A stretch of DNA of 64,000 nucleotides from Planktosalinus sp963977065 (lineage in GTDB: Bacteria > Bacteroidota > Bacteroidia > Flavobacteriales > Flavobacteriaceae). The translations under genes were made by a program, and so were the position numbers. Shown here piece by piece: positions 1 through 7,754 of the stretch (position 1 is the stretch's first letter; each line of letters opens with the position of its first letter). The notes under the pieces were generated by a model that was not told where the DNA came from, did not search any database, and worked only from the letters and a program-made list of their open reading frames with translations. The stretch covers positions 372,001 to 436,000 of the forward strand of contig CAXBNF010000001.1 in NCBI GenBank assembly GCA_963977065.1, written 5' to 3'.

Positions 1-938
1 GCTGTCGAAATATGAAAAATAGCATCACCCTGATGCACTATTGGCGATTCATTGACATTGATGATATAACCATTATTGGGAGCTTTGACGCGCACTTTCA
101 TTTCGCCGTAAGGATCTGTTATTGAGGCCAAAACATCTCCTTTTTCTACAAATTTGTTGATGGAAACTTTAGTATGAAGCAAGCCACTTTTATGAGCTCT
201 TATCCAGGTACTTTTTTCAATAATAACAGAATCTGAAGGTTTTTTTGAACTTTGAAATTTTGGGTTTAGCATTTCGAGGTGATCTAAAATTCTCAAAACA
301 CCGTGTACCCCAAATTCTATAATGTCTCTATCACTACTTAGGGATTTACCCCCTTCAAAAAGTAAGGATGGGATTCCCATTTTGAGGCAGGTTTGACGAT
401 AAGATTTATCGAGAATTTTTGACATAACCACAAAAGGAGCATTGAAAACTTTGGCATATTTCAAAGCAACATAGTCGTTAGGACTCACTCTTATTTGAGC
501 GGCATTAAAACGACTCGCTCCGCCGGTGTGAAAATCGAGACAATAGTCTGCATGAGGTAAAATTTCTGTGGTAAAATGGTGAGCTACCCTGCTGGCCAAG
601 GAGCCTTTTTTTGTTCCCGGAAAAACACGATTTAAATCGTGCCCATCTGGAAATTGCCTGCTCATAGATAAAAATCCAAAAACATTCAGAATAGGAATAC
701 AGATAATGGTTCCTTTTTTGGGCCGGTTGATTTTTTTTGCGATGAGTTGCCTTACAATTTCAACGCCATTTATTTCGTCACCATGAATTCCGGCGGTTAT
801 TAAAACCGTGGGGCCCGGTTTTGTTGCTCTGTTGATGATGATGGGGATTTCAACATTGGTCGCTGTATAAAGCTTTGCGATGTTGAATTGAATTGTTTTG
901 CTTTCGCCTAAACCAATATGTACGCCTAAAATTTCCAA
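1..938 (-). CDS. Succinylglutamate desuccinylase/aspartoacylase-family zinc hydrolase (partial, 3' end outside window)
   Basis: The reading frame is open from a TTG at 936-938 to the window edge, about 312 codons. Family marks of the M14-like AstE/AspA hydrolases are visible: GIHGDEING, with the zinc-binding H-x-x-E, near residues 49-57, then PDGHDLNRVFPG and LDFHTGG. These enzymes cleave N-acyl amino-acid or peptide-like amide bonds. The C-terminal part (VRVKAPNNGYIINVNE) resembles the barrel domain of this family. No ATG lies upstream in frame (a TAA is at 945-947) and the first internal ATG is far inside the domain, so TTG is the likely start. It follows the RimK-like gene by 11 bases and is the third gene of a RimB-RimK-AspA cassette. 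The substrate is unknown; a peptide or polyglutamate tail made by the ligase is an inference. Confidence 0.85.
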   Translation of the reverse strand, partial: MEILGVHIGLGESKTIQFNIAKLYTATNVEIPIIINRATKPGPTVLITAGIHGDEINGVEIVRQLIAKKINRPKKGTIICIPILNVFGFLSMSRQFPDGHDLNRVFPGTKKGSLASRVAHHFTTEILPHADYCLDFHTGGASRFNAAQIRVSPNDYVALKYAKVFNAPFVVMSKILDKSYRQTCLKMGIPSLLFEGGKSLSSDRDIIEFGVHGVLRILDHLEMLNPKFQSSKKPSDSVIIEKSTWIRAHKSGLLHTKVSINKFVEKGDVLASITDPYGEMKVRVKAPNNGYIINVNESPIVHQGDAIFHIST

Positions 939-949
939 ATGAGATTATT

Positions 950-1822
950 TTATATGCTTCGTTCAATATATCTAATGATACTTTTTGCAATGTCTTTTCC
1001 TGTGGCGGCTTCAATTCCTTCAAGCCCCGGGGAAGAATTTACCTCCAGAATTAAAGGTCCTCGCGCAGATTGCAGCATATCTACACCCGCCACACCCAAT
1101 CCCATCACCCGGGCTGCTTTGATGGCAGCATTTTCTTCCTCATCTGTGAGTTCAATAATACTTGCTGAACCGCCTCTATGTAAATTTGAGCGAAATTCAC
1201 CTTCCTTTCCCTGGCGTTTCATAGCTCCCACAACCTGACCGTCAACAATAAAAGCTCTAATATCTGCACCACCTGCTTCTTTTATAAATTCCTGAACAAT
1301 CACCCGTGCCTGAAGACCGTTAAAGGCTTCTAGTACAGATTCTGCAGCATTGTTTGTTTCAGCCAATACGACGCCAAGCCCTTGTGTACCCTCGAGTAAT
1401 TTGATGATTAATGGAGCGCCGCCCACGTGTTTGATTACATCTTCTGTATTTCTTGAGTAATTTGTGAAAACGGTTTTTGGAAGTCCTAAACCTGCTCTGG
1501 AGAGCACCTGTAAACTCCTTAGTTTGTCACGAGATCTTACCAGTGCCTGAGACTCGGTTGTTGTAAAAACGCGCATCATTTCAAACTGTCTCACAACTGC
1601 TGTACCATAAAACGTTACAGAAGCTCCAATTCTGGGTATGATTGCATCGGTGTCTTTGATGAGATGTCCTTTGTAATAAATGCAGGGGTTCTTTTTTTCT
1701 ATTACAATATCACACTTTGCATGGTCAATAACCTCAACGTGATGGTGTCTTTTTTTGGCAGCTTCAACCAATCTTTTAGTCGAATATAAATTGGGATTTG
1801 CTGAAAGGATTTTGATATTCAT
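950..1822 (-). CDS. rimK: RimK-like ATP-grasp ligase
   Basis: This 290-residue protein has the length and domain order of RimK (S6 glutamate ligase): an N-terminal pre-ATP-grasp domain, the SRDKLRSLQVLS segment near 97-108, a glycine-rich ATP loop GTQGLGVVL near 145-153, GADIRAFIVDGQVVGAM, and the Mg-binding end LEVNSSPGLEGIEAATG near 260-276. RimK enzymes add glutamate or related residues to a carboxyl end, classically the C terminus of ribosomal protein S6. The start ATG overlaps the stop of the upstream RimB-like gene by four bases, which suggests translational coupling. The gene is flanked by a retropepsin-like protease and an AspA-like hydrolase, so addition and removal of the modification may be encoded together. 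Whether S6 or another peptide is the target cannot be told from sequence. Confidence 0.9.
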   Translation of the reverse strand: MNIKILSANPNLYSTKRLVEAAKKRHHHVEVIDHAKCDIVIEKKNPCIYYKGHLIKDTDAIIPRIGASVTFYGTAVVRQFEMMRVFTTTESQALVRSRDKLRSLQVLSRAGLGLPKTVFTNYSRNTEDVIKHVGGAPLIIKLLEGTQGLGVVLAETNNAAESVLEAFNGLQARVIVQEFIKEAGGADIRAFIVDGQVVGAMKRQGKEGEFRSNLHRGGSASIIELTDEEENAAIKAARVMGLGVAGVDMLQSARGPLILEVNSSPGLEGIEAATGKDIAKSIIRYIERSI

Positions 1823-2244
1823 TTTTGTGTTTGTTGTTTGTAAGAAAGATTGGTTAGACCGGTATCTACAATATATTTTTTATTTAAAAATTTTCTTCCT
1901 AGTAGTACTGGAAATTTCATTTCTTCACGATCTGAAAGCGTGAGCTGTATGATTTGTTGTTCACCAAAAAGAATCAGAGTTGTTTGAATCATATACCGAT
2001 TTTGAACAATGCCGTTACTGCTTTTCACTTTTTTTATTTGGTATTCTTTAAAATTAAATTCTTTGCCATCATAGCCGGGGTGTTCTTTATCAAGAAAATT
2101 GCACTTCAGAACACCAGCATCTTCAATAACATTTTGACAATGAATTGATGAAGTATAAGCGCCTGTGTCAATTTTAACAGCAATATCATAGAGTCCCAAT
2201 TCAGGAAAGTCGGCTTTGTCTATTCTTCCAATGGTTCTTTTCAA
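1819..2244 (-). CDS. RimB-like retropepsin-type protease (DUF785 / 'ATP-dependent zinc protease' family)
   Basis: A 141-residue protein opening MKRTIGRIDKADFPELGL with the characteristic KIDTGAYTSSIHC segment near 24-36. That holds the D-T-G-A signature of single-domain, retropepsin-like aspartic proteases, and VLLGRKFL near the C terminus fits the second conserved strand of the fold. The family is often annotated as an ATP-dependent zinc protease, but the motif argues for an aspartic protease. In Pseudomonas, a member called RimB works with RimK. Here it is the first gene of the three-gene cassette, overlapping the rimK-like start by four bases. No signal peptide is seen, so it is probably cytoplasmic. 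Confidence 0.85.
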   Translation of the reverse strand: MKRTIGRIDKADFPELGLYDIAVKIDTGAYTSSIHCQNVIEDAGVLKCNFLDKEHPGYDGKEFNFKEYQIKKVKSSNGIVQNRYMIQTTLILFGEQQIIQLTLSDREEMKFPVLLGRKFLNKKYIVDTGLTNLSYKQQTQK

Positions 2245-2292
2245 TGAGGGTTTATTTTTTGGCGAAATATACTAATAATCTCGTTTTAAGAT

Positions 2293-2323
2293 ACAAAAAA
2301 AGGCTGCCATTTGGGCAACCTTT
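2293..2323 (-). terminator. Rho-independent terminator of the suf/DUF3078 transcript
   Basis: On the minus strand an 8-bp stem (2314-2321 with 2301-2308, one G-T pair) with a five-base loop is followed by a T run (2295-2300 on the plus strand reads as A). It lies about 25 bases after the DUF3078 stop codon and separates this operon from the RimB-RimK cassette. Confidence 0.75.
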
Positions 2324-2346
2324 TGATTGTTTCTTTTCTTTGATCA

Positions 2347-3258
2347 TTAAAGACCAAAGTTGACACCCAATCCAAAGACTTCTCTAATTTGGAATCCTTG
2401 TACGGCATTATCGTCATAAATGGCCTGGAATATTAGATTAGCGGAAAGGAATTTGTTAATCTTCATATTAAGGTTCATTGTGTAGTCGACATCAACATTT
2501 TGAGGGTCTTCCAGATAGTTTGAATAGAGATTAAGCAAATTTTCCATTGAGACATTTTCAATTAGGTCAAATTTAGCATAAGCAGATACTGATGCTCCAA
2601 ATTCAAATCGTAAGGTCTCATTTGCTTCCACACCAAAGTATGGGTTTTCATTAAACGCGGCAATAGCAAGTGGGTCGTTACCCACATCTGTAAAACGGCT
2701 GTTAACAAAAATTAATCGTGATGTAGCAGGAGCAATGTTTACTTTTAAATTGTCTGATTTTTTCCAGGTCATACCGGGACCAAATTGTAAATAAGCTGGA
2801 GACATAAATCGAGTTGTTTCAATACGTGTAATGGGGTTTACATCTTCATTAAATTCAAATCCTTTGTCAAATTGTGTTCTAAAATTTGCAAAAAATGAGT
2901 AAGACCAGAGGCTGCCCTCTTTTATTTGGTAACCCACAATGGAGTTTATTTCAAGCCTGTCATTTGTTTTTCTTTCAAATTCATCGCCTTTGATTTTTGT
3001 TAAGCCATAGTCGCCCATAAAACGGTTGTCCCAACTGATTCGGTCTTTTTTATAATTTGCATCATATACCAGGTTAATGTTACCGGCTATATTTGAAGTG
3101 CCTCCACCGGTCCATTCTGCATTAAAGGCAGTTTGATTAAGTAAAAATGAAAAGGTACCGGATCTGGACCAGCCTTCTTTTGGAGCCTGTTCTTCATCTT
3201 GGGAAAACATCACAGCGGTCATTAAAAATGATAAAACTAGTAGAATTGATTTTTTCAT
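2347..3258 (-). CDS. DUF3078 outer-membrane protein
   Basis: Starting at the ATG at 3256-3258 gives a 303-residue protein with a clear signal peptide (MKKSILLVLSFLMTAVMFSQ). A longer in-frame extension to 3327 is hydrophobic and lysine-rich and would bury this signal, so it was not used. The mature part has alternating beta-strand-like segments rich in aromatic residues (WSRSGTFSFLLNQTAFNAEW, TGGGTSNIAGNINL) and ends in GLGVNFGL, as expected for a small outer-membrane beta-barrel. It fits the Bacteroidetes family DUF3078, of unknown function. It lies 65 bases after the DUF2480 gene and just before a terminator, as last gene of the extended suf transcript or as a separately promoted gene. Confidence 0.85.
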   Translation of the reverse strand: MKKSILLVLSFLMTAVMFSQDEEQAPKEGWSRSGTFSFLLNQTAFNAEWTGGGTSNIAGNINLVYDANYKKDRISWDNRFMGDYGLTKIKGDEFERKTNDRLEINSIVGYQIKEGSLWSYSFFANFRTQFDKGFEFNEDVNPITRIETTRFMSPAYLQFGPGMTWKKSDNLKVNIAPATSRLIFVNSRFTDVGNDPLAIAAFNENPYFGVEANETLRFEFGASVSAYAKFDLIENVSMENLLNLYSNYLEDPQNVDVDYTMNLNMKINKFLSANLIFQAIYDDNAVQGFQIREVFGLGVNFGL

Positions 3259-3323
3259 AATAGGGTTTTTAAAAAAAATTGGTCGCAAAATTACTATTAT
3301 TTTGAACCAAATCTTAAAAAAAG

Positions 3324-3830
3324 TCACTTTTTCTGTTTGTAAAGGGGTACACTAGAGCAAGCCTCTCCATAAAACAGGCTTTTTACAATGGGTTGAAGTT
3401 TTTGAAGTAATAATATGTAAGCATTATCTGGCACGGGCTTGTTTGAACAGCCTTTGATAATAACGGGAAGGTTTGTGTATTCAGAAAAGTCTGCTTTTTG
3501 AAGGGTTTCGGCAAACAAAATAGTTTCAAGGTCTGTTAAATTTCCTACGACTATTTTCCGGGAAAAAGGACTTAAATAACTTGCAATCAGCAAATAAGCC
3601 CATCCGGGAATAATAGCATCAGAGCTGCACGTGAGGGCAACATATTGATTTTTGTATTGACTCCAGTCGTGATTTTTTGCGCTTTCGCGAAAATCTTTTT
3701 CTTTCAATACAATTCCCTGAAATAACCAAGATGAGATATCAAAAACAACCCGTTCACCATCTTGATAGAAATCTTCTAGGTTAAGGGTTTTTAGTTTACT
3801 GTTGGCAACTTTGTTGATGATTTCTTCCAT
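3324..3830 (-). CDS. DUF2480 family protein
   Basis: This 168-residue soluble protein (MEEIINKVANSKLKTLNLED..., ending VKSLFYGEACSSVPLYKQKK) belongs to DUF2480, which is almost confined to Bacteroidetes. The central YVALTCSSDAIIPGWAYLL and the C-terminal KGCSNKPVP and GEACSSVPL segments contain conserved cysteines. The cysteines and the position 13 bases after the sufT-like gene make a role in Fe-S assembly or delivery plausible, but this is inference from neighbourhood. No transmembrane segment or signal peptide is present. No catalytic motif is recognised. Confidence 0.8.
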   Translation of the reverse strand: MEEIINKVANSKLKTLNLEDFYQDGERVVFDISSWLFQGIVLKEKDFRESAKNHDWSQYKNQYVALTCSSDAIIPGWAYLLIASYLSPFSRKIVVGNLTDLETILFAETLQKADFSEYTNLPVIIKGCSNKPVPDNAYILLLQKLQPIVKSLFYGEACSSVPLYKQKK

Positions 3831-3843
3831 AAAACAGGATGTT

Positions 3844-4173
3844 TTAAAGCATTCCCAGTTCTAGTTTTGCCTCTTCACTCATTAGTTCCTGAGACCAGGG
3901 TGGGTCAAAAGTGAGTTCTACTTCGGCATCTTTGACCATTTTTAGTGAAGCTACTTTGTCTTTCACTTCTTGTGGCATACTTTCAGCAACGGGACAGTTG
4001 GGTGTTGTGAGTGTCATGATGATTTTCACTTCATAATCTTCATTTACAAACACATCATAAATGAGCCCCAGCTCATAGATATCAACCGGAATTTCAGGGT
4101 CATATATGGTCTTTAAAACTTTAACGATTTTTTCACCAAGTTCTGCGGTATTTATTTTTTCTTCTGTTTCCAT
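3844..4173 (-). CDS. sufT: SufT-like Fe-S cluster assembly factor (DUF59/MIP18 family)
   Basis: A 109-residue DUF59 protein. The core reads KTIYDPEIPVDIYELGLIYD near 20-39 followed by MTLTTPNCPVAESMP near 53-67, with the conserved Cys of the MIP18/PaaD/SufT family in TTPNCP. Proteins of this family help mature Fe-S proteins and often sit in suf operons. It starts six bases after sufE and ends 13 bases before the DUF2480 gene, all in the same direction. The short N-terminal extension (METEEKINTAELGEK) is acidic. Function is well supported by domain and context; the exact clients are unknown. Confidence 0.9.
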   Translation of the reverse strand: METEEKINTAELGEKIVKVLKTIYDPEIPVDIYELGLIYDVFVNEDYEVKIIMTLTTPNCPVAESMPQEVKDKVASLKMVKDAEVELTFDPPWSQELMSEEAKLELGML

Positions 4174-4179
4174 ACTATT

Positions 4180-4602
4180 TTAATTTAATTGTGACTGATA
4201 AGCAAGTGCATACATTTTTAGTTGCTTAATCATAGACACGAGTCCGTTTGCTCTGGTGGGTGACAGATGTTCTTTTAGTCCTATTTCATCAATAAAATCA
4301 GTGTCTGCTTTTAAAATATCTTCTGGTGTTTGATTTGAAAAAACTCGTAGTAAAAGGGCAACAATTCCTTTGGTAATAATGGCATCGCTGTCTGCGGTAA
4401 ATAAAACTTTTCCATCTTTAAACTCAGGATATACCCAGACTTTAGATTGACAACCTTTGATAAGGTAGTCTTCTTTTTTATTTGTTTCATCAATAAGCGG
4501 CAATGATTTCCCTAGAGAAATCATATGCTCATAGCGTTGCATCCAGTCATCAAAAAATGCAAACTCTTCAATAATTTCTTCTTGTATGTCTTTAATTTTC
4601 AT
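4180..4602 (-). CDS. sufE: SufE sulfur acceptor protein
   Basis: This 140-residue protein matches SufE in length and in the active loop LIKGCQSKVWVYPEF, with the sulfur-accepting Cys at about residue 51. SufE takes persulfide sulfur from the cysteine desulfurase SufS and passes it to the SufBCD scaffold. The C-terminal half (HLSPTRANGLVSMIKQLK) also fits. It lies 42 bases after the META lipoprotein gene and six bases before sufT, within the suf operon whose sufS is two genes upstream. Confidence 0.93.
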   Translation of the reverse strand: MKIKDIQEEIIEEFAFFDDWMQRYEHMISLGKSLPLIDETNKKEDYLIKGCQSKVWVYPEFKDGKVLFTADSDAIITKGIVALLLRVFSNQTPEDILKADTDFIDEIGLKEHLSPTRANGLVSMIKQLKMYALAYQSQLN

Positions 4603-4644
4603 TGATACAAAGTTTTACGGTTTAATTCTGCATTAAAACGTAAT

Positions 4645-5085
4645 TTAGTTTTCACTAGTTTCCCTCACTTTTGTAGCGGTGAGTAACAGGCTTCTGTCAT
4701 TTTTGGAATATAATTTTAGAACACCATTTTCAATTGTGTAAGAACCTGTCGCCTCAAGGGCTTCGCCAATTTCTTTTTCTGCATCCATTTTACCTTCACA
4801 GAACATTTTTGTGCTTGCCAAGGGGCCAAAATTCAAAGCATACAAATCAATGGTGTAAGTGCCAAATAGATTGTTACACTCAGTCGTAGCATTGACTGAT
4901 TTATTGAGAGCGTCAAATGACAATACAAGTCCTTTTTGTGTATAGCTTTTTTCGTTTACTGTATTGATGGTATAGTTTCCATTTAATTGCACGTTGCTGG
5001 CGGTATTGATTACCTTTTGAGTTTCATCACAAGAGGTGGTTAAAAATAAGATTGAGCAAACTAAAATTGAAAAAATTGATTTCAT
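4645..5085 (-). CDS. META-domain lipoprotein (HslJ-like)
   Basis: A 146-residue lipoprotein: signal peptide MKSIFSILVCSILFLTTSC with the lipid-bearing Cys near residue 19, then a META-type domain (LNGNYTINTVNEKSY near 34-48, then the NATTECNNLFGTYTID and FGPLASTKMFC segments). The C-N-x-x-x-G-x-Y pattern and the STKMxC segment are typical of META/HslJ domains. The role of these domains is unclear, with links to envelope stress and motility in other bacteria. Its place between sufS (13 bases upstream) and sufE (42 bases) is notable, because an exported lipoprotein cannot take part directly in cytoplasmic cluster assembly. Confidence 0.85.
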   Translation of the reverse strand: MKSIFSILVCSILFLTTSCDETQKVINTASNVQLNGNYTINTVNEKSYTQKGLVLSFDALNKSVNATTECNNLFGTYTIDLYALNFGPLASTKMFCEGKMDAEKEIGEALEATGSYTIENGVLKLYSKNDRSLLLTATKVRETSEN

Positions 5086-5098
5086 AATTGGGTTGTTT

Positions 5099-6337
5099 TT
5101 ATGTTAGCATTTGTTTTGCTTTTTTAATTGCTTCTACAAGAACATCAATTTCGTGAAATGTATTGTAAAAAGCAAATGAAGCTCTTACCGTTCCCGGTAT
5201 ATTGTAAAAATCCATAATGGGTTGTGCACAATGGTGACCCGTGCGCACAGCTATACCCAGTTTGTCAAGGATTGTGCCAATGTCATAAGGGTGTATATCT
5301 TCTATGTTAAATGAAATCACCGAAGTTTTATGTGCTGAAGTACCATATATTTTTAATCCTTCGATTTCCAGTAGTTTTTCTGTTGCATATTGCAGCAGTT
5401 GGATCTCATATTTTTCAATGGCATCAAACCCAATTCCATTTAAATAATCGAGTGCGACACCAAAAGCAATTCCATCTGCAATATTGGGTGTTCCTGCTTC
5501 AAATTTATGAGGAAGTTCTGCATAAGTTGTTTTTTCAAAAGTGACCTCCTTAATCATTTCACCGCCTCCTTGATAGGGGGGTAATTTAGCAAGCCAGGCT
5601 TCTTTTCCATACAAAATTCCCACCCCGGTTGGGCCACACATTTTGTGGGCAGAACAGGTATAGAAGTCCGCATTGAGCGTTTGTAAATCAGGTTTTATGT
5701 GTGCACAAGCCTGTGCGCCGTCTATTAAAACAGCCGCACCCACTTTGTGTGCTTTTTCAATAATTTCTTCAATGGGATTTATGGTTCCCAAAGCGTTTGA
5801 GATATGATTGACAAAAACAAGCTTTGTTTTGTTTGATAAGAGGTTAATATATTCAACGAGCTCAAGTTCCCCTTCATCATTCATTGGAAGCACTTTAAGC
5901 ACAGCACCGGTTTCTTCACAAAGCATTTGCCAGGGGACGATGTTTGAATGGTGTTCCAATGCAGAAACGATAAGTTCATCTCCTTTCTGTAAAATAGATC
6001 TGAAACCTGAGGCAACGATATTAATGGCATGCGTGGTTCCGGAAGTGAAAATCACTTCTCTCGTTTTTTTTATATTAAAATGAGCTCTTATTTTCTCTCT
6101 TGCCTGTTCATAAGCATCGGTGGCTTCCTGAGAAAGACTGTGAACTCCACGGTGTATGTTCGCATTGTAATTTGAATAGTAATCAACTAAAGCATCAATA
6201 ACCACTTGTGGTTTTTGGGAGGTGGCTGCATTGTCAAGATATACCAAAGGATAACCATTAACTTTTCTGGAAAGAATTGGAAAATCTTTTCTGATTTTTT
6301 CTACATCAAATGCAATGCTCTTACTATTCGTATTCAT
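5099..6337 (-). CDS. sufS: Cysteine desulfurase SufS
   Basis: A 412-residue group II cysteine desulfurase of normal length. The PLP lysine is K232 in TCSAHKMCGPTGVG, the phosphate-binding TSGTTHAIN lies near 98-106, and the catalytic Cys is C370 in RTGHHCAQPIMDF. It removes sulfur from L-cysteine as an enzyme-bound persulfide for SufE. The gene lies 34 bases after sufD and 13 bases before the META lipoprotein gene. The start ATG at 6337 gives the standard N terminus leading to DFPILSRKVNGYPLVYLDNAA. Confidence 0.95.
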   Translation of the reverse strand: MNTNSKSIAFDVEKIRKDFPILSRKVNGYPLVYLDNAATSQKPQVVIDALVDYYSNYNANIHRGVHSLSQEATDAYEQAREKIRAHFNIKKTREVIFTSGTTHAINIVASGFRSILQKGDELIVSALEHHSNIVPWQMLCEETGAVLKVLPMNDEGELELVEYINLLSNKTKLVFVNHISNALGTINPIEEIIEKAHKVGAAVLIDGAQACAHIKPDLQTLNADFYTCSAHKMCGPTGVGILYGKEAWLAKLPPYQGGGEMIKEVTFEKTTYAELPHKFEAGTPNIADGIAFGVALDYLNGIGFDAIEKYEIQLLQYATEKLLEIEGLKIYGTSAHKTSVISFNIEDIHPYDIGTILDKLGIAVRTGHHCAQPIMDFYNIPGTVRASFAFYNTFHEIDVLVEAIKKAKQMLT

Positions 6338-6371
6338 AATAGTTTATTTGGATATTTGGAAAAGAACATTA

Positions 6372-7685
6372 TTACAAGTTGAAACCTAAGTTCACCCCAA
6401 TTTTCTTTGCGATGAGTTTGGTGATGCGTGCTTTTAATTCCGGTATTTTTACGCTTTCCAAAACATTGCTTGCAAAGGCATACATCAATAATGCTTGAGC
6501 TTCTTTTTTCCTGATTCCTCTTGTCTGAAGGTAAAACATAGCCTCTTCATCCAGCTGACCAATGGTGCAACCGTGTGAACATTTTACATCGTCTGCAAAA
6601 ATCTCCAATTGAGGTTTTGAATTGATGGTAGCTTTGTCATCAATGAGTATGTTATTGTTTTGTTGAAAAGCATCGGTTTTTTGAGCTTCTTTTTCAACAA
6701 TGATTCTTCCGTTAAAGACTCCTGTTGAATTGCCTGCAAAAATACCTTTGTAGTCCTGATGACTTTCACAGTTGGGTTCTATGTGATTTACAAGTGTATT
6801 GTGGTCAACGTGTTGTTTGTCTTCAATAATCGTGATTCCCTTTAAAGTGGAGTTGACGTGTTCTCCTTTTTGGTAGAAATTCAAATTATTACGAATTAAT
6901 TTTCCGCCAAAAGAAAAAGTGTGAACACTCACATTGCTGCCATCTTTTTGTGAAATGAAGGTATTGTCAATTAACGAAGCTCCATTATTGTCATTTTGAA
7001 CTTTGTAAAAGTCAACCGAGCTGTTTTTTTCAGCAAATATTTCAGTAACTGAGTTTGTAAACACAGCGTTTCCGGTTAAGCTTTGGTGACGTTCAATAAT
7101 CTGGACATGGGCGTTTTCTTCGGCTACAATTAAATTTCTGGGTTGTAATAAAAGTGCAGCTTCATTACCGGTGGCAAAGTTGATAATTTCGATGGGTTTT
7201 TCTACTTCCCGGTGTTTTGGGATGAAAATGTAAGCTCCTTCTTTCGCGAAAGCGGTGTTGAGTGATGTCAAACTATCGTCTTTTGCTATTTTATTGAAAT
7301 AGTTTTCAACCACTGCTTTATACTTAGGCTTGCTTAGTGCTGAAGACATTAAACAAACATCGACTTTATCGTGGGTAGTTTCGGAAAGGAACGAGTTGTA
7401 AACCCCGTCTATAAACACAATTTTATAGGTATCAATTTCGTGTAAAAAGTATTTCTTAACTTCCTTGAATTCAACAGTGTTTTCCTTTTTCGGAAAAATA
7501 CAATAGTCCTCTTTTAAAATGGAATTGAGCGAGGTGTATTTCCAAGCTTCTTCCTTTTTTGTTGGAAATCCTGAATTTTCAAAAGTCTTTATCGCTTTGT
7601 TGCGTAGCTCATGGATATGAGAATCTGCATCGATATAGTCTTCAAATGCAAGGTAAGAGGATACTAATTTATCTTTTAAACTCAT
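6372..7685 (-). CDS. sufD: Fe-S cluster scaffold subunit SufD
   Basis: This 437-residue protein belongs to the SufB/SufD family: a variable N-terminal helical domain, with KKEEAWKYTSLNSIL near 42-56, then a long right-handed beta-helix and the conserved end DDVKCSHGCTIGQLDEEAMFYLQTRGI with the SufD His and Cys. SufD pairs with SufB and the ATPase SufC as the scaffold on which clusters are built. It follows sufC after 69 bases; that spacer is low in complexity. sufS follows 34 bases downstream. Confidence 0.94.
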   Translation of the reverse strand: MSLKDKLVSSYLAFEDYIDADSHIHELRNKAIKTFENSGFPTKKEEAWKYTSLNSILKEDYCIFPKKENTVEFKEVKKYFLHEIDTYKIVFIDGVYNSFLSETTHDKVDVCLMSSALSKPKYKAVVENYFNKIAKDDSLTSLNTAFAKEGAYIFIPKHREVEKPIEIINFATGNEAALLLQPRNLIVAEENAHVQIIERHQSLTGNAVFTNSVTEIFAEKNSSVDFYKVQNDNNGASLIDNTFISQKDGSNVSVHTFSFGGKLIRNNLNFYQKGEHVNSTLKGITIIEDKQHVDHNTLVNHIEPNCESHQDYKGIFAGNSTGVFNGRIIVEKEAQKTDAFQQNNNILIDDKATINSKPQLEIFADDVKCSHGCTIGQLDEEAMFYLQTRGIRKKEAQALLMYAFASNVLESVKIPELKARITKLIAKKIGVNLGFNL

Positions 7686-7754
7686 TTTGTTTTTAGTTAA
7701 TGGTTAAAAGTTAATGGTTTAATGGGTGAACTATAAACCACAAACATCAAACAT
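7686..7754 (-). other. Low-complexity intra-operon spacer between sufC and sufD
   Basis: This 69-base spacer contains a tandem of near-identical short words (gttaatggtt / agttaatggtttaatggg on the plus strand) and no open frame. It resembles the repeat-like spacers at 17820-17854 and 25990-26055. No terminator or promoter is recognisable in it. Confidence 0.4.

Noticed and set aside
939..1238. 99-codon plus-strand frame opposite the RimK-like gene
   Set aside because: Fully antisense to conserved ATP-grasp motifs; the apparent signal-like start comes from A+T-rich reverse reading.
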